Shown piece by piece: positions 1 through 12,700 of a DNA stretch of 21,420 bases; positions within the stretch are counted from its first letter, which is position 1; each line of letters begins with the position of its first letter. The position numbers were made by a program, and so were the translations under genes. Location of the stretch: positions 1 through 21,420 of the forward strand of contig JAOXYB010101604.1 in the NCBI GenBank assembly GCA_028565635.1, read 5' to 3'. This DNA is from Phoronis ovalis (taxonomy: Eukaryota; Phoronida; Phoronidae). Below the pieces are notes generated by a model. That model saw only the letters and a list, made by a program, of their open reading frames with translations, made no database searches and had not been told where the DNA came from.

Positions 1-593
1 TCCAATAGGACATCCAAGATAAACCTTAAGTGCAATTGTTAAACACATTTTCATGTTAAATGTGTGAAACTGATGCCCATCTATCTTTATAGGATCACAT
101 GCTTATCAAAAACATGGTTACTAGGTTTGTAATATTACAGTTATTGCTTATAAAAACTTTATTTATTTTTTTAACAAACAAAAAAATACACCCTGCATAT
201 TTCAGATAATGTTTCTACATATAACAAGTGTCAGTTTTTCCCCCCTAACTTTAACAGTCTTAAGCAGCATGCATAAACACTGATTTGGAACAGTGACTTT
301 GTTGTGACAGACATGAGGAAATCAGTTTAAATTTTACCTATTAACATGTTACACAGGAACTTAGTGGGAGTGTTATTCTTAGTACTGCCATTTTCTTACA
401 TGTGTATTGTAAGGTATACTTCTCATATCAGATTTAACCGTAAAAGATTTAACCTCACCTGGGCTTACAATGCACCAGGTACCATTATAAAAATGAATCA
501 TTTGCCTACCCACTAAAAGCCTTATAATATTATTGTAATCATTAAACAAAAGCCAACAGTTCAAGACTGACACATTTAAAAATGAGATTATAC
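1..593. other. ETS intron after the PNT-start exon
   Basis: AT-rich intronic sequence downstream (in gene sense) of the exon ending at 594. I searched the minus strand for the next PNT exon (conserved Trp, Asp-Pro start) and saw none, so it lies beyond the left edge. Confidence 0.6.
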
Positions 594-713
594 CTTTTGG
601 TATACGATAGCGTTCTTGATCTTTTTCAAAACTTTTGAAGCTTGCAACTAGTGCTTGTGACATCTTCTGATTGGTCCCTGGAGTCAACGGTGGAACTTGA
701 GTGCCGGGTAAAT
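594..713 (-). CDS. ETS1: ETS gene exon with MAPK site and start of the PNT domain
   Basis: 120 bases between acceptor tatgatttcag and donor CAAAAG|gtataa, phase 1 to phase 1. It encodes residues 82-120: LPGTQVPPLTPGTNQKMSQ, then the ALVASFKSFEKDQ helix and RYRIPK. These match the pre-PNT helices and first PNT helix of ETS1/2; in the family these helices and the phosphorylated Thr dock CBP/p300. The rest of the PNT core (the exon with the conserved Trp and the ILWEHL segment) is not found before the left edge. Open reading continues past the donor to about 379, but the residues there no longer resemble the family. Confidence 0.92.
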
Positions 714-3700
714 CTGAAATCATAAGTTAAATGAAAACTATACAAGACAGTGAAGAACAATGGCTTCCTGAGATTCTGTGTTGAGCATATTTTGGGTAAT
801 TTTTAACCCAATTTCTTTTAAAGATTATTTTTTGCAATGATCACAGTCAGAATTAGAGCCATTTTGAATCAAGATGGCCTCCAAGGTGTGTCTTATCAAA
901 TATGCTCTCCTGGGTTCTATATTGCTGTTTAATTATTCTTAATTAGTGGTGCAAAAAGCATTAGTTCTTTGCTCTTTAAATTACCAACTAGTAGTCATAG
1001 AATCCATTCTTAAACTTAGTAAATTATTAAAAGCATTCTGCATATGTGAGACTTTACATTGTGAAAAAAAAATCCCCAATGTATTAAATACTCTAGAATT
1101 CTTTAGATAAAAAGCTGAACCAAGTCTATAAAAATAAACCTTATTATACTTAACATTTCAGAAAAGGAAATAATCTTTACAATAAAAATGTCATACAACT
1201 AAACCTGTGAGATTGATTTACTAAATAATTCACCATCATCATGCTTTCTACTGGATTGTATAATACAATAAGCAGTGTTCTTAGTTCAATTAGTCTTATC
1301 CAGATTTTATTTTAAATTATTCACAATTTTTCAATAGCTTATAGTTAACTTTAATTAAAACAGTGTTACTGATTAATATTCATCTATATAACTATTCATC
1401 ACACATTAAAAAACCCTGCAATTGTCATATTTACTTTATAAAATACTCAAAAAGACCAAGCTTAGAACCTAATTTGATTTAACAAGCAATGAAGCTGCCC
1501 TGATGCTCGCTTTCTCATTTCTTTAATTTTCTTTTTGATATATACTGTTTTTTCTATTACCTTTTAATATCCTGCGATGATGAATGTCCTTAATCATTTT
1601 GTAAATGTTGTAATGAATTTATGACTTCAATCAAGTTTAAGGTAAACGATCCACTAATATCATACAACTAGACTAACATTTGAATTGTCAACATACAGAT
1701 AGTAAACTTAATATTAGCCAACTAATAAATGAGCCATGTGGTTTAGTTGTGAAACCACCATTAGATTTTTATGAATGAACACTAAAAACTGTGTGGGTTA
1801 TTGAATGAATGACTCACTTGCCATATATGGTAACAAGCTGAGCTGATTATCTGCCAATCAAAAGCAGGTAAAGTGTTGTATTTGTATTCTTGAGCTGAGT
1901 TGACTTAAAACAGGATTATTAAAACCACAAAACACACAGAACATAAACAAAACAGCTCAGATTTATGTATCACACTATTTGAATATAAACTACATGTAAA
2001 GGTTTAAGTTTTATATATAGGAAATTAAAAGTTTTTGTTGGAACTCATTTTTAAAGGCAACATTACTAACCACCAATACAAATGAATGCGTAAGAAGTCC
2101 ACCTTTCAACATGTTCATGCAATTTGCACAAACAAACATGATAATGGTCAATTTTGCAATTTAAGTCAATATTGTTCTTGAAAACTTAGGAAAGACTTCT
2201 TACAAAACAACCTTTCAGAAGTAAATCAAGCAAATTTGCTCAAGCCTGTAATCAATTACATACTGCACAGTACTCATTCATAAAGTTTAAAATTATATAG
2301 CATGACAGAGGAGGAAACTGAAAGCAACCTGAGCCCTTTGGGCTATAAATGGACTCTTTTCAACTACTTACACTGGCAACTTAAAATAATTTCTAAGTGA
2401 CATTTCTCTTTTGTTGAAAAAATTAGAAAACAAGGAAAGATGCAACTTATTTTAGGTCAATAAAGTCATGCATCATTGTCATGACCCTGACTAAGAAGAT
2501 GATGTCATTGTGGTTGCATGCATAAGCAGAAATCTGTAAAAAGAACTTAAAAACATGGCTGAGAGGATCTTGTCAGAAAAACATCCAAACAGTGTGCACA
2601 GTTTACCCCTTAATTAATATTATAAAGAACTAATTAATGCAATGATTAGCAATAAATTGGTAAATGACATTTGATTATTCCGTAATACCAGTTTATGTAT
2701 AATCAACTTATCTATAATTCATTTTTCTGCTAAAAGATTTGTTCATGAATTTGATTCTTTTAGAACATTAATTTGTAGTTAAAATAAAACTACTCATAAG
2801 ATATACTTCATTACCATTAGCATAAAGTGCTTACTAAATCTATTTCAATGTCAAAAAGCATCAGACTTTTTATTTTACCAACAGTAAAACAATCACAAAA
2901 TTTGGCCATATTTAAGAGAAGTTTACAAAATATTGGTCAAACATATTGCAAGCTGTTTGGTTTTTGCCTTTTGGTATAGCGCATTTAACTTCTTGCAATA
3001 AGTTTTTTGAATATCAATGTGTTCTCATGAAAATGCATCTGAAAGCGTGCACACATGCATAACATGGTATAATTTTGACAAAAGAGATACATACCTAATT
3101 GTTGTGCACAAAATAGAAAAGCACTAAATGACCCCTAAGCTGTGGTTGAAGATCACTAGAGCAAATTATATTTTTATACTTTGGAAACAAAATGTGGTAA
3201 CCAAACATTACTCTATTTTCGTATTACTCAACATCAGAAACTTCAATCATGTTTTCATAGGTGGGGTAAAAAAGCACCTAGTTGCCCTTTTAGAGAGAAC
3301 TCCTCTGCAAAGGCAACTACGTCAATGACCAAAAAACCTCAGAAAATACATTGGCCAGATAATGAGTTATCTAATCCTCACAACAGTACACAGTTCACTA
3401 TAAAAATATTACTCTTCATTTTTTTACTGCATTGCTTCCATATTTTGTAACTGCCATCAAAGACTATTTTAGATGAATGATTAAATGTGGAAAATCAACT
3501 GTGGCAGGCTCTAAAAAGAATTTTAGACTATTCCCCAGAAGTTATGTTACAGATGGAGAAACTTACCAATAACAGAAACAATTTTTCCATTTTTTAAAAC
3601 TTTAAATCCAAACATTCCAGAAAATTCGTTCAACGAAATTCCATAACGTTGGAAAAAATCTCCATGTCCAAACTTTATATGATGCATAAACTGACATGCA

Positions 3701-6700
3701 GCCATTTTGCAAACTAGTAGAAACTCTTTCCAAAACTACATTTCAAACTGTATGGTTGTCGAAAAATATAAATACTGTCCTAACAATATAAAATCACCAC
3801 TGGCATATACACAGGCAACAACCTCATATGAAATGTGGTTATATACTGTATGCAGTGGCTAATAAATGAGGATTTGTTTCCGCTGTTCTCATTAGCATAA
3901 GAAGGGAAAGATTGCTTAAAGAACCATGAACCATAAACCCTTAACCTATGGCAGAAAAATATTAAAACAGGAACCAACAATATTTAGATTTTTTAAAGTT
4001 GCCATTAAAAAATACCATATTGCAGCTGTTACAAAATAAAGCATTCATTGCCCACTGGTTTAATAGGCTGTATATATAAGTATTTACTGTGAAAGTTAAT
4101 TGAAAAAATAAATTTACTGTTGAAGAATGTCTCTCTTCATAATTCACACTACTATAGTATTTATCCAGTATTGTGTTATTCTGTAGAAAATCTTTAAATA
4201 TTATCCTATAATAATATTAATCTGCAGATAATTGTTTTCTAAAATGTTTTTTTTTTTATTCCAGCACCATAACAATGATCCCTGTTAACCAGTATGTTCA
4301 TAGTAGTCTAACTTCTTCTTTTCTACTGGGTCAGCCAAAGCTCAACAAACAGGTGGATTACAAAGGCTATTTTTGAATGAAATTTAAGATCCCAGGCCAT
4401 AATCCCCACTGAGATAAGCTAATAAACAGAGCTGATTTTATGAATGACTGTTAATATTGCCCAGAGCTAGTACCAACCAATCAAATTCCTGCATGTAATA
4501 TGATATGATGCAACATGGCTTTCCTTGCTGTTTTGGTGTTATAAAATGATGACACTTGGTTACAAACATGACATGTATGGTTAATTAAAAATGGCATTAT
4601 GTCTGGACAACAAACAGTCATAAAATATGTAACAAACAGTCATAGAATATGTAACAAACAGCCACGTCAACAGACACTTATGTATATAAATATATACAAA
4701 CAAACTACATACGTCAACACATAGATTAGTAATCAGCTTGATTTCCACCTTCATTTATTGCTACTCACTAAATTATAATTTTTCAATTGTTATTATTCAT
4801 TTGGTAATTCATTTAAAATGCTAAATGTTCTGAGCACCAAATAAGACTGGCAGAATTTGCATATCAATGTTTCATAATCTTACAGAATTTTGGTATTCTA
4901 TTTACGTTAAAAATGTGGAGCACTTCAAATAACAAGTGTTATAATACATTTTGGTAAAAATTTAATAAAATTGACAGTGACAAATAATCGCATTAGTTGA
5001 CTAAGCACATTTAACAATGTTTTTTAAATTAACTTAATGTTCCGCAACAGTTTACTGTGCTTATAAGTGTAATAATTGTAACGGAACATGGCTCATGTGA
5101 CAATAATTCAATTTGAAGCGATTGTGTTATTTTCGGTATAAGAAAATTATTTTCCATTTTGTGAAATAAGGTAAAAATATATATCAACTAGACAAAATTT
5201 AAATTTTACTTCTTATAGCAAAATATCAATTAATTACATCACTTCCCTAATAGAAATAAGGAAGCACAAGTTATATTCATTAACCAAGGACACTTATGTT
5301 ATCATGTAACCCCAGAATATGTATATGTAAAATGGAGGTGATTATGTCAGCATCAGCAAGGTGAAATCTATGTGAAAATCTATCAAATCTAGGCATTATT
5401 TCCAGCACCCATTAATCATAATAAAAAGAAAAAAAACAGAGAACAAGAAAATAAAATCATGTGGCATTAACAAGAGGAGGTAACTTCTACCATAACAGTA
5501 ACTCTGTCTCTGAGTAAAATGTCCCTAATCTGTTGCACTGAGGTACATATCATCTGATTATAAAAATAATAGTCAGATGAGTGATTGTGAAAAAAAAATC
5601 ATCATATCAAACTGGGTCTAAAAACGCAATGCTCACATGAGTGAACAGTGAAAGCAATCTACCATGTCAAACAGGCTGGGGGTCGTGTACAGGTAAAAGA
5701 ACAGAAAACTTAATACAGATTCACATGAGTGAAAAAAGCTTAAAAAATAATGTTCACATGCTTAAATAATGCAATGAATCTAAAACAGCTTTTAAACGGT
5801 TACCTACAAAAATACAACATTCACTTCAAGCAAATTATGAAAGATATGTAATACATCTTTCGAGAAGAGCTTGTAAAATAGCTCATTAAATATTCACATG
5901 ACCACATATGAGATTTGATATGGGAGGGGTATCCATGTTTAAAGAAAGAAATACAGCGATCACACGGATTCATGCTAATAAACTTGAATGAAATATTGAT
6001 TCACTGATATGTTACATGCGTAATGTCATGATAATACATATAGCAACAGCAATGAATGATAAATTGATTAGAATAAAGGTATAAAGGTTCACCTTAGAAT
6101 TCAATACTTCAATAATACATTGGCTGAAGTGTCAAGTCAAATTTTCTATTAAAAGCAAGAAATCTAATAATCAATCATAGCATACGTAATGGAAACTATT
6201 TCGGTGCAGGCTTGTTATTCCCCCTGAAGGAGGTGATTTTTGGCATGCCTACTTGACGGCTTTGATCTTTTTTTCAACCTCATGCTCTCTTTATGTATGT
6301 GTTTGATGATAATGCTTAGAAACAGAATCGTTCAATTCTGTGTTTCCATCTTACAATCACTCTTCTACTGCACATAAACATGCTTTGGATTTTAAAACAT
6401 CAAAATTGTTTTGTTTGCTTATACCTTTTCAGACTTTAGGTACCTATTTGATGACAGGGGGAGTGCCTAATTATTTTAGTCCAATGTTGTTGTTTTTGCG
6501 ATAATTACACGGCTTTTACATGTATAAACCAAGCTTATGAAAGGGGCTCCATTTTGTATGTTTTTGTCTGTACTACTTATGCAACAATATAAGTATAACT
6601 TACAAAACATTTGTCAAGGAATCAAAGATAATAGTGGAATATGCATATACATTTGAGAGAAAGTAACAGCACAAAGAAATAGGTGAATAACAGAAAGGAA

Positions 6701-9700
6701 ACATGCTTATTAGAAAAATTGTGCAACTTTTAACAAAGCAATAAGATTTTTGTTTGTATTAGTATTATTCTACTTCACTGCCACAATTAATATAGTGACT
6801 GTTATTTAAAAGTGCATTTAATGATTTCTAGTACAACATACTAATTTTGTCAATATGTAACAATGAGTTGGGTTAATATTAGCAGTTGTGTTTATAAACT
6901 GGTGTAATCGGTAAAAAAAACAGGTACTTGTACAGAATGTAAGAAGGTACTGGTGCATGCAGCTCTGTCAATTTCTGCAGATATTCTGATATAAATCTGT
7001 TTCAGCAGCCACATTTAATCAATATGGATGTCTGCTAGAATCCAGCATCTACTTTTCATTTCAGGACATAAGAACTTCATACATACTTTTTCTTATCAGA
7101 TTTCCAATCTTATCAACAATGTTTTAATTTTATAAAGCTTTCAGGATAATTTTTTATCAAATGTCTTCAAACTCACCAGGCACAATAATAACACGGATGA
7201 CTACTTCCAGATGAGGGAGGCTCTTCTTCCTGCATGTGGCATCAAGAAATGATGACTAAATGACTGGATTATAGAATTTGTCACAACCACATTACAAAGA
7301 GAGCTAACGAGACAGTCATGAGATGTCTGTAAGTGGTTAGTGTATTCATTAAAATTTGTGAGTTTTCAATTTTGTCAGCAGATGATTTTTGTGGATAAGC
7401 AGAGGGTGTCAAAATGCATACCCTATAATTTCATTGGTGAGCATGACACTGGTTCTTATCTTTCCAAAACAGGAAAAGTGTTAAGTGTATGTACAAGTGA
7501 ATTCGTGTTAAACTGGAGACAAAAAATGATAAACTTTTAAGTTAAAGCAATCATCCACAAGACAACACCCATGATTGTGTTCCAATAAAAATAAGAACAT
7601 CTCTGGGCATGCAACCATTGAATTTATAGAGGTTGAACTTTAAGCTTGAATGTACTTCAATTTTGTAGATAAATGGAACTGGGGCTGCACAGGCCAGGTA
7701 CCCAATGGGACTTGTAAACTCAATTCTCACAGTCCACTGCTGCACCACTGAAAATGTCTTGAACTGTGAAATCAGTTTTGAAAGTTCAGCTAAGGTGTAA
7801 AGGCTATTCTTATCTGACAACCTCATACAAGTATAATCAAAAATTATAAATAGTCCCATCAACCAGGGTATTTTCATTGACCTTGTATTATTTAAAAGTG
7901 TAACACTGCCAAACTAGTAATAGACCAATCTCACCCACATCCATCTATATCCACGTCATTTCTCCACAGAAACAACATTAAGACCACAAGATCAACAGAA
8001 GAACTACAACATCTCTCAGAAGATATTAATCATAATACAATGTAATGACGTAATTATTATGCTTTTATATATTTGAAAAGAAATGTAAACTTTATAAGAC
8101 ACCTTTCAAAAATCCCATTAAGCTCTTTACATTAATTATCAATTCAGATAAAAGTGTCATGACATGAAAGACTTGCATATCATAAGGAAAGATGAGGTCA
8201 TTTAATATAACAATTGTGTTCATATTATATGATACAGATTTACCTTCAGCTGTATACATAAGCATATAAAGCAAATTCATTCATTTTAAGTTCATTACAA
8301 GGAATAGAAAACCCGCTCCTTCTTCTGACAGTTAACAAGCTGCACAACTTATATTAAGTATAGAAACTGAATTGATACAATTGTGCTGTGTTTTGAATAG
8401 ATGGAGGCACAACACTTTGCTAACTTTTCACACTGCACACCTTGGTTAAGGGGGGGGGGGGGGTGTCTTAATAACCTATTTTTAGTAGCTGATAATATTG
8501 CACTGATGGAAAACATTAGGGGTCCGTGACAATTATAAGGTTGATATGAATAGATTGTGCAGGTATAATTACATGCTTTACATGATGGATGATAGTGATC
8601 ATATTGTTATGTATAATTACATCTCTAATAACACACAGATCAAAGAGAATAATGCTAGTATAATTAACACAACTTACTCAATATGTAGGAACATCCTTAT
8701 TAGCAAAAAAGACACAGTTTTAACAAATCTTATTTTACAAAATTTAGAACTTCTTTAAATTTGATATTAAGTCAAGTTAAACATCTTGGAATCATTATTA
8801 AAATGCTTTTTGATATAAATTTAATTAGAAAATTGAGTACGTTTTGTTATCGATTCCAAAAATTGTTGTCTTACAGTAGCAAGTAAATTTATATTTAACA
8901 CCTACACAGCTTGTATGATTTAACTGTTGTTTGTTTCCAAATATAAACAAAGTATTTCCCACTTCACCACTAATAGCTGTATACAAATCATTTGCGAAAA
9001 TCAAATACCATATATGGTAACACAGTGATTATTACCATATTAAATCTGTTAGAAAAAATAAATAAAATAAGTCATGTTGTTCTTGTTACATACATATTAA
9101 ATAACATCACAAATGAACATCCTGTTCAAAACCGAAAAGTCTGTATTTGTCTAAGAAGCATGTACTTCCCTAATCTCTAAATACAATAGGAAGTGTACAC
9201 AATGACCATTGTCAATAGCCTACAGTCTTGCCATGTGCAATACGTAGAATCATGAGTAAAACTGTTCCTGTCACACTAAGATACTTCTGTCATCAGCATA
9301 ATCGTGACTATTTTTGTTTTTTCTTTTTTCACCTGCTGCATTTATTACTCATCTCGTCACCCACGAGAATTAGTAAAAACATTTGTATCTGTCAGCACTT
9401 TAGCTCTTTTTTAAATAATTCACTGCGGCAATTACCTCTGATTGAACGCTATTTGATACATAATTAGACAACTGCATGATTTAAAAAATTTCATCTTAAA
9501 GAACATAGCTTCTTAGATTTTCATTGTTAACATGCATAGGACGCATAATATTTAATGAAAACCACTCAATACCATTTTACACAGATGTACCATTCTATGC
9601 CTGCATATATAACTGTTTATCCATTATTATTAAGAAAAAAAAAGATATTTTGTGTATTTTAATCTGCTACACATAATGCAATTTATACAATTTTGTAACG

Positions 9701-12700
9701 CCCTTGTAGGTAGTTTAACACATTCTCAAAATACGCCTGGCAGCTGGATTCAAACGAAGCTTTGATCCAGTGTTTGAAAACTTCAGATTTCTATTTATAT
9801 TCTGTTTTTTATTGGCAAAACTAATCACAAATTTAACCTAAATGTCTTTTACTAATGAATTCCAATGCCTACAGTCAGCCCACAGTTGGTTCTTAATTCA
9901 AATCTTCTTGTTACCATGGTGACACGAAGAGATCAGTCTCCGATCTGGTTCTTTACAGGTGGTTTTAGTTATACAATATCAACACAAACTTAATTTTTTA
10001 TAGCAAATCTGCAATGTGTTTTAACTGACATTGATAGAAATCAGGTGTATCCTTTATACCTACAATGTTACCATAGCAACAAGAACAGAGAACATGTTTT
10101 TTACATTTACAGAAATATTAGGTATTTCAAATTGATCAAACTTGCATCTTGTTCAGAAATAATGTTCTTTTTGATAGATGAAACAACAACAAAAATTACA
10201 TATGTATTACACAAGAGAATGTCGGTTATTTTTACCTCCTAAGGAGTGGTAGCTTTCAATTAAAATCAGCTTAAACATGTTGATGTGCTAGAATTATAGA
10301 TTTTTAAATGTTTAATTTACAGCAAATGCTAAAAATAAATTCATCAATAAAAAAACTTTCATCGTGACATTATCTACATTAAAAAGACCAGAAGCTGGCA
10401 CAATTATAAATACAAAAGATTAAAAATAGAAGTATGCTTATAAACATATTACACTTTAACAAAATATTGAACTAAACTGGCAGCACAGGTGGATTGTATA
10501 TACATACCTTGCAGGATAAGTTTATATCTATACTGTTCCATGAGATACAAATAATTATGATCATTCCTATTATTACATCTTAAATGTATGCCTGACATCA
10601 TGACCTAAACAGATTAGTTCTTGTAGATGATACTGAGCTACAATATGTTTTGAAGTAGATCTATACCGCTACTGATTTGCTCGATCCAATAGTTTGCACT
10701 GGACTTTTCCGAACCTTCTGCCACTCTTATTCCACACTATTGATTAAAGACCACCGTTTTTAAGTTTGCAATCTGTTTTGCACAAAATATAGATAATAAG
10801 GGAGTTAACACATTATATAATTTCAACAAATACACTAATTATATGGACCTACACAAATATAAACTTTTCAAGCTGTGCAAATACTTTGGTGGATTTACAA
10901 CATAGGCAGCCGTCTTTATACTCCTTTTACTTCAAACATTCAGACACATTTCATTGTTTTCTGCACAGCTACGCTAATTTTGATTTGTACTCATTCTTAG
11001 TTTTTCTAAATTGTTACTGCATACAAGCAACTGTTCATCTATACTGGTAAAAGATTATACATGTCTGTATTGCAACACTCCTTTCCAAAATTAGAAATAA
11101 AGGTGACAACTAAGCTAATTAACAAGTAAATTAATGTGGTCTACCAAGGAGGAAATTACACAAAGACATAAAACTAGACTAAGAAGAATAAACAAAACTA
11201 CTTTCTACTGAAACTTGAAATAATCAAGACATTTTAGCTAATAATAAAATGTTCACCCAGGAGAAAATATACAAAAAGTCGTAAACCCAGTTCAAAGAAA
11301 ATTTGTTCTGTTGATAAAATCTGTTACCAACTTTTAATAATTGGTACTTCATAATCAAAGAGTTTTAGTTATTACTGGGACTAATAAAACTGTTTTATTA
11401 GTCCAATGTCATCATTGCTAAATTAGCAAATAAAACTAACCTTAGGTATTATTTACCTAGAATCAATTAGTCAATATACCAGGCTATGCTTGAATTAATC
11501 ATGACATGAACAGCACTAGACTGCAACTTCATGTGTACATTTAAAGATGTTTTGAAAAAGTAGGATCTGCAGAAAATATTTTTGTCCTAAAAGATTCATA
11601 ATCTTAACATCAGTAAGTCCCTGCACTAATGAAAGTTGACGATAACATAAACTGCAGTCTTATTCAATCTTTACCATAAAAAAATGTAAATAATATTAAC
11701 TGTGAAGTCAGTAATCACAAGTGATTATCTGCTGCTGGTTTTTGTATACACGAGTCTAAAATTTGCCTAGTGAAGCAAAAATATAGTAAACTTTCATTTC
11801 ATGATAAAGTCATATACATTAAAATATATCTTACCGTGACAATCATCAGTTAGATCATTCAGCGATGGCACTTTCTGTAATGGTCCACCAGATCCAGGAA
11901 CGCAACTGTCATCATTAGATTCCCAACTGCACGATCGATTTAAGTAATGAACATCGGATCGAAGTGGCTCCATAATGGTTACATGCTGTAAGACACATGA
12001 AATTCTTCAAGGTGTGTCAAAATGTATGTTTTATAATAGATTGTTTCCTAAGAAACGTTTTATGCTGTGATTTTGGGTATAAGTAAATATAGTAAACGCA
12101 GGGCTATATTTCATTACTTATGACGATATCAGTTATTATTTTAAGCAATGCCACAGTAGTGTTTTTGTCTTTGGCAAACTTAATGCTCTTAATTACTTGT
12201 TTTTAACTGCCTTCCTTGACCAGCTGATTAAATTTACTGTCAATTCAACCTCCCCCCCCCCCCCTGTTGCCAGTATTAAATAAACAGATCAGTTCTTAAT
12301 TTTCATGATTGTAATAGCAGAATGTTGTGTTTTAAATATCCTTGGTTTCATACATCTACTATATTAAGTTACATAACACCTGCATATCATTTCACTGGTG
12401 GATTACAAAACTATTAAATGGGCTGTAGTGTATTCAAATGATACAATGAGATTCTCTCTATAGTTTATTCTTATACCTTTTAGATGATTAATGTTCCCTT
12501 TGTCTTATTTATCAGGTGTTACTGTTCCTTTTACAAAATAGGGTCATTTTAACAAAAGATAACAATGCAAATAAATAAATCTCTAAATTGTTTACATGTT
12601 TATATTTACAAAATCGCAGGTGCTACAAACAAGTAAAAAGTATATAAAACCACCTGCATCTACAAATTACATAATAATTAGGTGTTTATTTCAATCTTTA

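Larger units (their letters stand above)
714..11834. other. Large ETS intron (about 11.1 kb)
   Basis: The intron runs from the donor at 11834 to the acceptor at 714. It is AT-rich throughout and holds the alternative first exon near 3.6 kb, weaker exon candidates near 7.2, 8.2 and 10.5 kb, two CArG boxes, small tandem repeats at 4.6 and 5.6 kb, and a 14-base G run at 8.45 kb. Open frames of 60-108 codons on either strand show no recognisable family and lack splice or initiation support. The longest (minus, 7877-7551, 108 codons) could be a decayed repeat but I cannot identify it. Confidence 0.6.

Noticed and set aside
379-593. Open frame continuing past the PNT exon donor
   Set aside because: Residues lose family similarity exactly at the CAAAAG|gtataa donor, so this is intron read-through.
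3080-3125. Minus-strand phase-1 donor AATTAG|gtatgt with 14 open codons
   Set aside because: No Met after the upstream stop and no matching acceptor, so no usable exon.
3128-3450. Overlapping plus-strand open frames of 66 and 89 codons
   Set aside because: No recognisable family, no splice or start support, and they sit in the ETS intron.
7920-7945. Minus-strand ATG GAT GTG G before gtgaga, phase-compatible with the PNT exon
   Set aside because: Only three codons directly after a stop; no promoter sign; chance match.
9744-9770. Short hairpin CTGGATTCAAA / CTTTGATCCAG
   Set aside because: Imperfect 11-base arms with no context; may be chance.
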